From: Acinetobacter cumulans
GTDB taxonomy: Bacteria > Pseudomonadota > Gammaproteobacteria > Pseudomonadales > Moraxellaceae
Direction: 5' to 3'
NCBI RefSeq assembly: GCF_003024525.3
Contig: NZ_CP035934.2
Location: forward strand, 1,364,001-1,428,000
Length of the DNA: 64,000 bases
In this document: in pieces, positions 57,226-64,000 of the stretch
How positions within the stretch are numbered: position 1 is the first letter of the stretch
How the letters are laid out: each line of letters begins with the position of its first letter
Notes under the pieces: generated by a model
Seen by the model: the letters and a program-made list of their open reading frames with translations, nothing else
What the model was told of the DNA's origin: nothing
The model's database searches: none
Made by a program: the position numbers and the translations under genes

Positions 57226-58008
57226 ATGGCACAGATTATTGCGATTGCGAACCAGAAAGGTGGTGTCGGTAAAACTACAACCGCAGTAAATTTGGCTGCA
57301 TCATTGGCCGTACTTAAAAAACGCGTATTACTTGTGGATATGGATTCACAAGGCAATGCGACGATGGGTTCTGGCATTCAAAAAAATGATCTGCTGTATT
57401 CGGTAACTGATGTATTGCTGGGCGAAATGCCGATTGAAACAGCAATTAGTAAAGCTGAAGTTGGTTATAAGGTATTGGGTGCAAACCGTGATTTAGCAGG
57501 TGTTGAGCTTGCAATTGCGGAGCAGCCTGGCCGTGAATTTATCTTACGTGAAGCCTTAAAAGAGGTTGAAGATAAATTTGATTATATTATTGTCGATTGC
57601 GCGCCAAGTTTAAGCTTGATTACGGTGAATGCTTTGGCTGCAGTGGATGGCGTGATTATTCCAATGCAATGTGAATACTACGCTTTGGAAGGTTTGGCTG
57701 ATTTAACGCAAACGATTGATCGTATTCAGCAAGCATTAAACCCAGACTTACAAATTGTAGGTGTTTTACGCACCATGTATGATGCGCGAAATGCTTTGAC
57801 ACGTGATGTTTCAGCAGAACTAGAACAATATTTTGGCAAGAAGCTATATGAGACGGTTATTCCACGTAATATTCGTTTAGCAGAAGCACCTGCGCATGGT
57901 TTGCCAGTCATTTATTTTGAGAAAAGCTCGAAGGGTGCAGTGGCATATTTAAACCTTGCTGCTGAAATGTTAAAGAAAAGCAAAGTAAAAAAAGGAATTA
58001 AAGCATGA
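57226..58008 (+). CDS. parA: chromosome-partitioning ATPase ParA
   Basis: A 260-aa Walker-type ATPase (Soj family) that moves the origin region with ParB. The deviant Walker A is QKGGVGKTTTAVNLAASLAV. DMDSQGNATMG and FDYIIVDCAPSLSLITVNAL are the Walker A' and B. GGATTTGGGG lies upstream of the ATG. It is coupled to parB by an ATGA overlap. Confidence 0.96.
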   Translation: MAQIIAIANQKGGVGKTTTAVNLAASLAVLKKRVLLVDMDSQGNATMGSGIQKNDLLYSVTDVLLGEMPIETAISKAEVGYKVLGANRDLAGVELAIAEQPGREFILREALKEVEDKFDYIIVDCAPSLSLITVNALAAVDGVIIPMQCEYYALEGLADLTQTIDRIQQALNPDLQIVGVLRTMYDARNALTRDVSAELEQYFGKKLYETVIPRNIRLAEAPAHGLPVIYFEKSSKGAVAYLNLAAEMLKKSKVKKGIKA

Positions 58009-58892
58009 CAGTAAAAAAACGCGGATTAGCGAAAGGTCGTGGTCTAGACGCGTTGCTTGGTTCCATTCAAAAAGAAAAGTTGCAACTCGAAGCACAATCT
58101 TTGGACCATGGTCAGCTCAAACAAATTGATGTTCATTTACTCAAACGTGGCGAATATCAGCCACGTCGTTATATTAATGAGCAAGACTTACAAGAATTAG
58201 CGGCATCAATCGAAAAACACGGTGTGATGCAGCCAATTGTGATTCGTCCAATTGAAGATGAAAAGTACCTGTATGAAATTATTGCAGGTGAGCGTCGTTG
58301 GCGTGCCGCACAGTTGGCCGGTTTAACGGAAGTGCCTGCAATTGTTCGCGATTTAACGGACCAAGTTGCAATTGCTTTGGCTTTAATTGAAAACATTCAA
58401 CGTCAAGACTTAAATCCAATTGATCAGGCGATGGCATTACAACGATTCCATGATGAGTTTGGTTTAAGCCATCAAGAAATTGCCGATACAGTGGGTAAAG
58501 CACGTACGACAGTAAGTAATTTACTACGCTTATTAACTTTAGCTGAGCCTGTAAAAGACTTTATGCAACAAAGCCTTTTAGACATGGGTCATGCACGTGC
58601 AATTTTGACGCTAAAAGCCAAAGATCAGCTTAAAGTGGCTGAACATGTGATTGAAAAGAGCTTGTCTGTGCGTCAAACCGAACAATTGGTGCGAGACATG
58701 AATGCGCCAAAACAAGTCAAAGAAAAACAAGCAGCATCTTCAGATATTCAGCAATTAACACAACGTTTATCTGATCGTTTTGGTGCCGATGTTAAAATCG
58801 ACCATAACAAACAAGGCAAAGGCAAGTTGGTGATTAATTATCATTCACTCGAAGAGTTGGATGGTATTTTAAATATTTGCTTCGCAGATTAA
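58005..58892 (+). CDS. parB: chromosome-partitioning protein ParB
   Basis: A 295-aa CTP-dependent DNA clamp that loads at parS sites. The start has KRGLAKGRGLDALLGSI. The CTP-binding ParB/Srx boxes are GEYQPRR and GERRWRAAQLAGLTEVPAI, then ENIQRQDLNPIDQAMAL. The HTH domain reads HQEIADTVGKARTTVSNLLR. The C-terminal dimer domain ends IDHNKQGKGKLVINYHS. No parS-like 16-mer (TGTTNCACGTGAAACA type) was noticed in the window. Confidence 0.96.
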   Translation: MTVKKRGLAKGRGLDALLGSIQKEKLQLEAQSLDHGQLKQIDVHLLKRGEYQPRRYINEQDLQELAASIEKHGVMQPIVIRPIEDEKYLYEIIAGERRWRAAQLAGLTEVPAIVRDLTDQVAIALALIENIQRQDLNPIDQAMALQRFHDEFGLSHQEIADTVGKARTTVSNLLRLLTLAEPVKDFMQQSLLDMGHARAILTLKAKDQLKVAEHVIEKSLSVRQTEQLVRDMNAPKQVKEKQAASSDIQQLTQRLSDRFGADVKIDHNKQGKGKLVINYHSLEELDGILNICFAD

Positions 58893-58923
58893 TTTTGTAT
58901 TTCGATTTATTGGGGAAAATCAA

Positions 58924-59571
58924 ATGTGGGAATTAGTCAAAGCAGGTGGGTGGCTGATGCTACCCTTGGTACTTTGTTCGATTTTTACCGTAGCTATTAC
59001 GATTGAGCGATTTATTCGCTTGAAAAAATCGACAGTATTACCCACTGCATTGTTAATGAAAAAAAATCAAAGTGCAGATCAAGTTGTAAAGGTTATGCGC
59101 CAAAGCCAAGCGCTACAAGACAGTACGCTTGGCCGTATTTTTTTAGCTGGCTATGAAAGCAAAGACCAAGCACAGCAATATGCCAGTGCTCAAATGGAAG
59201 CTGTGGCTTCTCAAGAAATTGGTTTTTTAGAAAAAAATGTAAATTTCTTGGGTACACTAAGTGCAGTAGCGCCATTACTAGGTTTGTTGGGTACAGTGCT
59301 GGGTATTATTGAATCATTTTTAATGATTGATGTAGGTACGAATAGTGATCCAGTACTGATGATGCCGGGTATTTCAAAGGCTTTGATTACGACAGCGGCG
59401 GGTATGCTAATTGCAATTCCAGCATTATTCGCACATCGTTATTTTCAGCGTTTGGTGCAAGAATTTACAGCCGAACTTGAACAACAATCGACCTTATTTC
59501 ATGCTGCATTATTTTATAAAGCAACACCTGTAGCTGAACGACAAGATCAAGACATGCCAAAAGCAAGCTGA
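58924..59571 (+). CDS. exbB: ExbB/TolQ-type proton channel protein
   Basis: A 215-aa inner membrane protein of the MotA/TolQ/ExbB family with three helices. The first is GGWLMLPLVLCSIFTVAITI. The conserved pair that forms the channel is NFLGTLSAVAPLLGLLGTVL and ISKALITTAAGMLIAIPALF. With ExbD it converts proton flow into energy for outer membrane transport. Its place before msbA and lpxK is common in Gammaproteobacteria, and a role in envelope export is possible. Confidence 0.92.
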   Translation: MWELVKAGGWLMLPLVLCSIFTVAITIERFIRLKKSTVLPTALLMKKNQSADQVVKVMRQSQALQDSTLGRIFLAGYESKDQAQQYASAQMEAVASQEIGFLEKNVNFLGTLSAVAPLLGLLGTVLGIIESFLMIDVGTNSDPVLMMPGISKALITTAAGMLIAIPALFAHRYFQRLVQEFTAELEQQSTLFHAALFYKATPVAERQDQDMPKAS

Positions 59572-59579
59572 GGTCTAAA

Positions 59580-60002
59580 ATGAAGTTCAGACGCCGTCAA
59601 GTTGAAGATATTCATATCAACCTAACACCAATGATTGACTGTTTATTGTTTATCTTGGTGTTTTTGCTGTTGTCGACGTCATTTAACCAAATGAGTCGAA
59701 TGAATTTAACCCTGCCAGATGCGCAGGGTGTGCCACCTAAGCACTATGATCAAAAAATTGAAGTGACGGTAGACGCTACTGGACACTATGCTGTGAATGG
59801 GCAGTCCTTAGAGGGGAAGGATACTGTAGATTTAAATACGGCAATTAAACAGATTTCTCATGATCGCCGTGATTTAATGTTTATTATTGCTGCGGATGCC
59901 AAAGCTGCACACCAAGATGTCATTCGTGTCATGGATGTCGCTGGTCAGTTAGGTTTCGTGAACGTTAATATTAGTACCAAAGTACCAACTCGAGGTTATT
60001 AG
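59580..60002 (+). CDS. exbD: ExbD/TolR-type energy transducer
   Basis: A 140-aa protein with one N-terminal membrane helix. The start KFRRRQVEDIHINLTPMIDC carries the conserved Asp that takes up protons, followed by LLFILVFLLLSTSF. The periplasmic domain ends GQLGFVNVNISTKVP. It forms the ExbBD channel with the gene before it and shares TAGTG with msbA, so the two are coupled. Confidence 0.93.
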   Translation: MKFRRRQVEDIHINLTPMIDCLLFILVFLLLSTSFNQMSRMNLTLPDAQGVPPKHYDQKIEVTVDATGHYAVNGQSLEGKDTVDLNTAIKQISHDRRDLMFIIAADAKAAHQDVIRVMDVAGQLGFVNVNISTKVPTRGY

Positions 60003-61729
60003 TGAAGCAAGATGTTAAGGTCTATCTGCGCCTGTTAAGCTATTTAAAGCAATTTTGGGGCGTAGCATTATTGGTTGTACTTGGTTTTGCGATCAATGCT
60101 GCAACAGAAGTTTCTGTGGCAAAATTGCTAGAGAAAATCATTAATGCGATTCAGAATAAAGACCAAAGCTTTACAACACTGTTTCCACTGCTAGTTGTGG
60201 TGCTGATGTTCTTCCGCGGTTTGGGTTTATTTATGGGTGGGTATTTCACGGCAGTGATTTCCCGTAATTTAATCTTTAATATCCGCCAAGAAGTATTTGC
60301 TAAGCTTATGCGATTGCCATCGCAGTATTATTTAGATAATTCGAGTGGCCATATTACTGCCAAAATTATGTATAACGTCGAGCAATTAACCGCTGCATCG
60401 ACCGAATCATTAAAAACGTTATTACAACAAGGTTTAATTACACTGGCCTTAATGGGCTATTTAATTTATACCAATTGGCGTTTGACCTTAATTATTTTGG
60501 TATTTGGCCCTTTGATTGGCTTGTTGATTCGTAAGGCATCGAAACGGATGCGTAAACTATCGAATCAAGTACAAGATACGATGGGTGATGTAAACCATGT
60601 GGTGCAAGAAACTGTAAACGGCAATATGGTGGTCAAAGGTTTTGCTGGGCAAAGTTATGAACAACAACGTTTTCATGAAAGCTCAATGGAAAACTTACGC
60701 CGTGGCTTGAAAATGGTAGTGGTACAACAGCTGAATAGTCCAGTCGTACAGTTGATCATGTCTATTTCTTTGGCCATTATTATGTTTATTGCCCTAAGAC
60801 CTGAGATTTTGCGTGAAACGTCTGCGGGTGAGTTTGTTGCCTACATTACTGCAGCGGGTATGTTGGCGAAGCCAATTCGTTCTTTAACGGATATTAACGA
60901 AAAAATTCAACGTGGTATGGCTGCTGCATATTCAGTATTTGAATTATTGGATCTACCAGAAGAAGAAAATAAAGGTACATTAACACCAGCCTTAACAGGT
61001 GAAATTGAATTTAATAATGTGAACTTGACCTACTCAGATGGTTATCATGCAATTCATGACTTTAACTTAAAAGTGAATGCGGGTGAAACGGTCGCTTTAG
61101 TTGGGCGGTCTGGTGCAGGTAAGACCTCATTGGTTAACTTACTTCTGCGATATCAAGAGATTAGTTCGGGTCAGTTAAAGCTCGATCAAATGGATATTCA
61201 TGATATTGAGCTGAATGCATTGCGGTCACAAATTTCAATGGTGAATCAGCAAGTGGTGCTTTTCAATCGTACGGTACGTGAAAATATTGCTTATGGTCAG
61301 TTGGGATTTGCTAGTGATGAGGAAGTGATTGCAGCTGCTAAAGCGGCGTATGCACACGACTTTATCATGAACTTACCACAAGGTTATGATACGCCATTAG
61401 GCGCGCAAGGCTTAAACTTGTCTGGTGGTCAGCGTCAACGTATTGCTATTGCTCGTGCAATATTAAAAAATGCGCCAATATTGATTTTGGATGAAGCAAC
61501 CAGTGCTTTAGATAATGAATCGGAGTACTTTATTCAGCAAGCCTTTGATACTGCAATGAAAGATCGTACTACAATTGTGATTGCTCACCGATTGTCGACG
61601 ATTGAAAATGCGGATCGTATTGTGGTGATGGATAAAGGCCTGATTGTAGAGCAAGGCACGCATGCAGAGTTGCTTGCAAAACAAGGTGCATATTTCCAAT
61701 TACATCAGCGTAATTTTGAGGAGCACTAA
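60002..61729 (+). CDS. msbA: lipid A export ATP-binding/permease MsbA
   Basis: A 575-aa half ABC transporter that flips core-lipid A across the inner membrane. Residues 1-320 contain six helices with the MsbA-type coupling block (QEVFAKLMRLPSQYYLDNSS, GHITAKIMYNVEQL). The nucleotide-binding domain has Walker A GRSGAGKTSL, Q-loop SMVNQQVVLFN, signature NLSGGQRQR and Walker B ILILDEATSALD. The start is a GTG overlapping exbD by one base. It is followed three bases later by lpxK, its pathway partner. Confidence 0.95.
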   Translation: MKQDVKVYLRLLSYLKQFWGVALLVVLGFAINAATEVSVAKLLEKIINAIQNKDQSFTTLFPLLVVVLMFFRGLGLFMGGYFTAVISRNLIFNIRQEVFAKLMRLPSQYYLDNSSGHITAKIMYNVEQLTAASTESLKTLLQQGLITLALMGYLIYTNWRLTLIILVFGPLIGLLIRKASKRMRKLSNQVQDTMGDVNHVVQETVNGNMVVKGFAGQSYEQQRFHESSMENLRRGLKMVVVQQLNSPVVQLIMSISLAIIMFIALRPEILRETSAGEFVAYITAAGMLAKPIRSLTDINEKIQRGMAAAYSVFELLDLPEEENKGTLTPALTGEIEFNNVNLTYSDGYHAIHDFNLKVNAGETVALVGRSGAGKTSLVNLLLRYQEISSGQLKLDQMDIHDIELNALRSQISMVNQQVVLFNRTVRENIAYGQLGFASDEEVIAAAKAAYAHDFIMNLPQGYDTPLGAQGLNLSGGQRQRIAIARAILKNAPILILDEATSALDNESEYFIQQAFDTAMKDRTTIVIAHRLSTIENADRIVVMDKGLIVEQGTHAELLAKQGAYFQLHQRNFEEH

Positions 61730-61731
61730 GC

Positions 61732-62751
61732 ATGTCGGTCGCACAGTTAATACAAGATGCTTGGCATAAACAAGCAAAGTGGCTAATTGTGTTCCGACCG
61801 TTGTCGTGGCTTTATCGTGGCGGATTTTTACTGAATAAGAAAATGTATGCCACGGGTCTTAAAAAAAGTTATACCGCGCCAGTGCCTGTTATGGTGATTG
61901 GTAATATTACCGTGGGTGGAAGCGGTAAGACGCCATTGCTAATTCACTTGGTTAATTACTTACAAAGCTTAGGCCTAAGTGTAGGTGTCATTAGTCGTGG
62001 TTATGGCGGTAAAGGCCCATTTCCAGCCTATGTCGATCTGAATGCAGAAGCCGAGCAAGTGGGTGATGAACCTGCTTTGATTGTTCAGTCTACGGGTGTG
62101 CCGATGGCCGTGGGTGCCAATCGTCAAAAAAGCATTGAGCTATTGCTGAGCAAGCATCCTCTAGATTTAATTATTTGCGATGATGGTTTGCAACATTTGG
62201 CACTCAATCGACAGTTAGAATGGATTGTGCTGGATAATAACCGTGGTTTGGGAAATGAAAAAATTTTACCTGAAGGCTATTTGCGCGAACCTAAAAGTCG
62301 CTTAAATACGGGTACGGTGATTGAGCATGCATCTCATGCCATTAGTCCACTCAATATGCACTTAGAGGCGTCAGAGCCTTATCTGCTTAATAGCACGACT
62401 GAGCAAGTGTTTAATCCACATCAAGCATTTTATGCTGTGGTTGGCATTGGTTTTCCACAACGTTTTTATACAACTTTGGAAAATATGGGTATTCACCAGT
62501 TCCAATGCCATGAATTTCCAGATCATTATGAATACGAACTTGCAGATTTACAGTTTGAAGATAATTATCCAATTATCACCACTGAAAAAGATGCAGTTAA
62601 AATTTTACCCTTACTCAAACAACACCCAAATATACAACGTGAGATTTGGGTTGTTCCTGTAGATGCTGTACTTTCAGCAGATTGCTATCGCACCTTGCAT
62701 CAGCAATTGAGTCAATTGGGCATTACTCTTCCTGAAGGCAGTATTTTATGA
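61732..62751 (+). CDS. lpxK: tetraacyldisaccharide 4'-kinase LpxK
   Basis: A 339-aa P-loop kinase that phosphorylates the lipid A disaccharide at the 4' position. The Walker A is [39 protein letters not shown] and [14 protein letters not shown] are family-conserved and hold catalytic residues. It overlaps kdsB by ATGA. Confidence 0.96.
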   Translation: MSVAQLIQDAWHKQAKWLIVFRPLSWLYRGGFLLNKKMYATGLKKSYTAPVPVMVIGNITVGGSGKTPLLIHLVNYLQSLGLSVGVISRGYGGKGPFPAYVDLNAEAEQVGDEPALIVQSTGVPMAVGANRQKSIELLLSKHPLDLIICDDGLQHLALNRQLEWIVLDNNRGLGNEKILPEGYLREPKSRLNTGTVIEHASHAISPLNMHLEASEPYLLNSTTEQVFNPHQAFYAVVGIGFPQRFYTTLENMGIHQFQCHEFPDHYEYELADLQFEDNYPIITTEKDAVKILPLLKQHPNIQREIWVVPVDAVLSADCYRTLHQQLSQLGITLPEGSIL

Positions 62752-63509
62752 AACATATCGTCATCCCAGCGCGTTTTTCGAGTTCTCGTTTACCAGGTAA
62801 GCCGTTGTTGGAAATTCATGGTCGTCCTATGATTTTACGCGTTGTAGATCAGGCTAAAAAAGTAGAAGGCTTTGATGACTTATGTGTAGCAACAGATGAT
62901 GAGCGTATTGCAGCAGTATGTCGTGCAGAAGGTATTGATGTTGTGTTGACCTCGGCAGATCATCCTTCAGGTACAGATCGTTTGAGCGAAGTTGCGCGTT
63001 TAAAAGGTTGGGATGAAAACGATATTATTGTCAATGTGCAAGGCGATGAACCATTGCTTCCAGCGCTATTGGTTAAACAAGTCGCTCAATTATTAGAGCA
63101 ACAGCCTGCCTGCTCAATGTCTACACTGTGTGAGCCTATTCATCATTTAGATGAATTTAAGCGTGATAGTATTGTGAAGGTGGTTATGTCAAAACATCAC
63201 CAAGCATTATATTTTAGCCGTGCAACCATTCCTTATGATCGAGATGGTGCGAAGCTTGCAGAGCAAAAATTACATGATCAAGCTTATCGTCATCTAGGAC
63301 TATATGCATATCGCGTTAAACTTTTACAAGAGTACGTGAGCTGGGATATGGGCGTGTTAGAAAAGCTGGAAAGCTTAGAACAATTACGTGTTCTTGAAAA
63401 TGGACATCGTATTGCGATAGCTGTAGCAGAAGCGAATTTGCCACCGGGTGTCGATACTCAAGAAGATTTGGATCGCTTAAACCAAATGGATGTAGCACAT
63501 TTTGAATAA
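62748..63509 (+). CDS. kdsB: CMP-Kdo synthetase KdsB
   Basis: A 253-aa cytidylyltransferase that activates Kdo for addition to lipid A. The nucleotide-binding start is [20 protein letters not shown], then [20 protein letters not shown] with [15 protein letters not shown] and [16 protein letters not shown] follow. It joins lpxK as part of the lipid A/Kdo cluster. Confidence 0.96.
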   Translation: MKHIVIPARFSSSRLPGKPLLEIHGRPMILRVVDQAKKVEGFDDLCVATDDERIAAVCRAEGIDVVLTSADHPSGTDRLSEVARLKGWDENDIIVNVQGDEPLLPALLVKQVAQLLEQQPACSMSTLCEPIHHLDEFKRDSIVKVVMSKHHQALYFSRATIPYDRDGAKLAEQKLHDQAYRHLGLYAYRVKLLQEYVSWDMGVLEKLESLEQLRVLENGHRIAIAVAEANLPPGVDTQEDLDRLNQMDVAHFE

Positions 63510-63521
63510 GGATAATTATCC

Positions 63522-64000
63522 ATGCAAAATGATGTAAAAGCACCTGTATACCCTTGGCAGGAAAATGTCTGGCACACCTTAACCAGTCGTTTTCCACAAA
63601 TTGGGCACGGTTTACTGTTTTATGGCAAAAATGGCTGTGGAAAAGAAACATTTGCACAGTCATTTGTTGCTTGGGTGCTTTGTCAAAATCGTGATAGCCA
63701 TCGCTATGCATGTGGTGAGTGTGGTAGTTGTCAGTGGCTAAAGTCTGATACACATCCAAATTATGTGCACATTAGTACAGATGAAGACAATAAAAAGCAA
63801 AACGCCAAGATTAAAATTGAAAAAATTCGAGATCTTTTACCTTTTGTGCAACAAACGGTGGACGGTTGGCGTGTCATTGTTATTGAACCAGCAGAAGCAT
63901 TAAATACTGCTTCTTCTAATGCTTTACTCAAGACCTTAGAAGAGCCTGGTGAGCGTATTGTTATTATTCTGTTGGCAGATCATTACTTAAAATTGCCAGC
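63522..64000 (+). CDS. holB: DNA polymerase III delta' subunit (partial)
   Basis: The first 159 codons of HolB, a clamp-loader subunit; the gene runs off the right edge. It starts MQNDVKAPVYPWQENVWHTL after AAGGATAATT. The P-loop-like block is GLLFYGKNGCGKETFAQSF and the zinc knuckle is CGECGSCQWLKSDTHPN. The later segments KIEKIRDLLPFVQQT and NTASSNALLKTLEEPGE are family hallmarks. It lies 13 bp after kdsB. Confidence 0.92.
   Translation, partial: MQNDVKAPVYPWQENVWHTLTSRFPQIGHGLLFYGKNGCGKETFAQSFVAWVLCQNRDSHRYACGECGSCQWLKSDTHPNYVHISTDEDNKKQNAKIKIEKIRDLLPFVQQTVDGWRVIVIEPAEALNTASSNALLKTLEEPGERIVIILLADHYLKLP

Noticed and set aside
56568-58892. Replication origin next to rsmG-parAB
   Set aside because: No DnaA-box cluster, dnaA gene or parS-like 16-mer was recognised here; gene order alone is not enough.

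Overview
The window is most likely chromosomal DNA of an Acinetobacter species (Moraxellaceae, Gammaproteobacteria). The clues are AT-rich DNA, an Hfq with a very long glycine-rich tail, an LptD and BioB that read like Acinetobacter proteins, the AmgK/MurU recycling pair beside lptD-surA, and the gene order rsmG-parA-parB-exbB-exbD-msbA-lpxK-kdsB-holB. The species cannot be named from the sequence alone. Most of the window is ordinary housekeeping DNA; the accessory part lies between about 6.8 and 15.6 kb.

Layout. 1-6.5 kb: an SfnB-like flavoprotein running off the left edge, a glutathione S-transferase, an unrecognised internally repeated protein, an Lrp-type regulator, a YebC-family protein, an acyltransferase and a tiny membrane protein. 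6.78-15.55 kb: a CAU-anticodon tRNA (probably tRNA-Ile2) whose 3' end and terminator occur again as a perfect 59-bp direct repeat 8.65 kb downstream. This is the signature of an element integrated into the tRNA gene. Inside lie a decayed gene, an IS17-like IS5-family element without target duplication, an IS3-type orfA remnant, a four-gene Wadjet/MksBEF-type SMC system in the order D-C-A-B, and a TetR remnant lacking its DNA-binding domain. The Toprim gene (jetD-like) is frameshifted in a six-A run, and its missing C-terminus is intact in the next frame. No integrase is visible.

15.9-31 kb: photolyase, small lipoprotein, several small proteins, bioB, queG divergent from nnr-acyP, ruvC, fxsA, a LysE exporter, ahpF, small domain proteins, a heavily decayed choloylglycine-hydrolase-family pseudogene, and ahpC. 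31-46.6 kb: hrpA, a KAS III enzyme, an acyltransferase, a large PcfJ-like protein, a Pif1-like helicase, a GGCT-fold protein, an MFS transporter, a DUF441 protein, two pseudouridine synthases, a GNAT enzyme and an orphan RelB/DinJ-type antitoxin. 46.7-50.8 kb: tsaE-mutL-miaA-hfq, a compact translation/repair/RNA cluster.

50.8-64 kb: lptD-surA (outer membrane assembly) read leftward, and amgK-murU (peptidoglycan recycling) read rightward. Then come rsmG, parAB (chromosome segregation), exbBD, and the lipid A/Kdo genes msbA, lpxK and kdsB, ending in a partial holB. Short overlaps (ATGA, TAATG, TAGTG) tie these into tightly coupled operons.

The most interesting region is the tRNA-bounded defence island. 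Its SMC operon probably belongs to the Wadjet plasmid-defence family, but the gene order, the short Toprim subunit and the frameshift make it unusual and possibly inactive.
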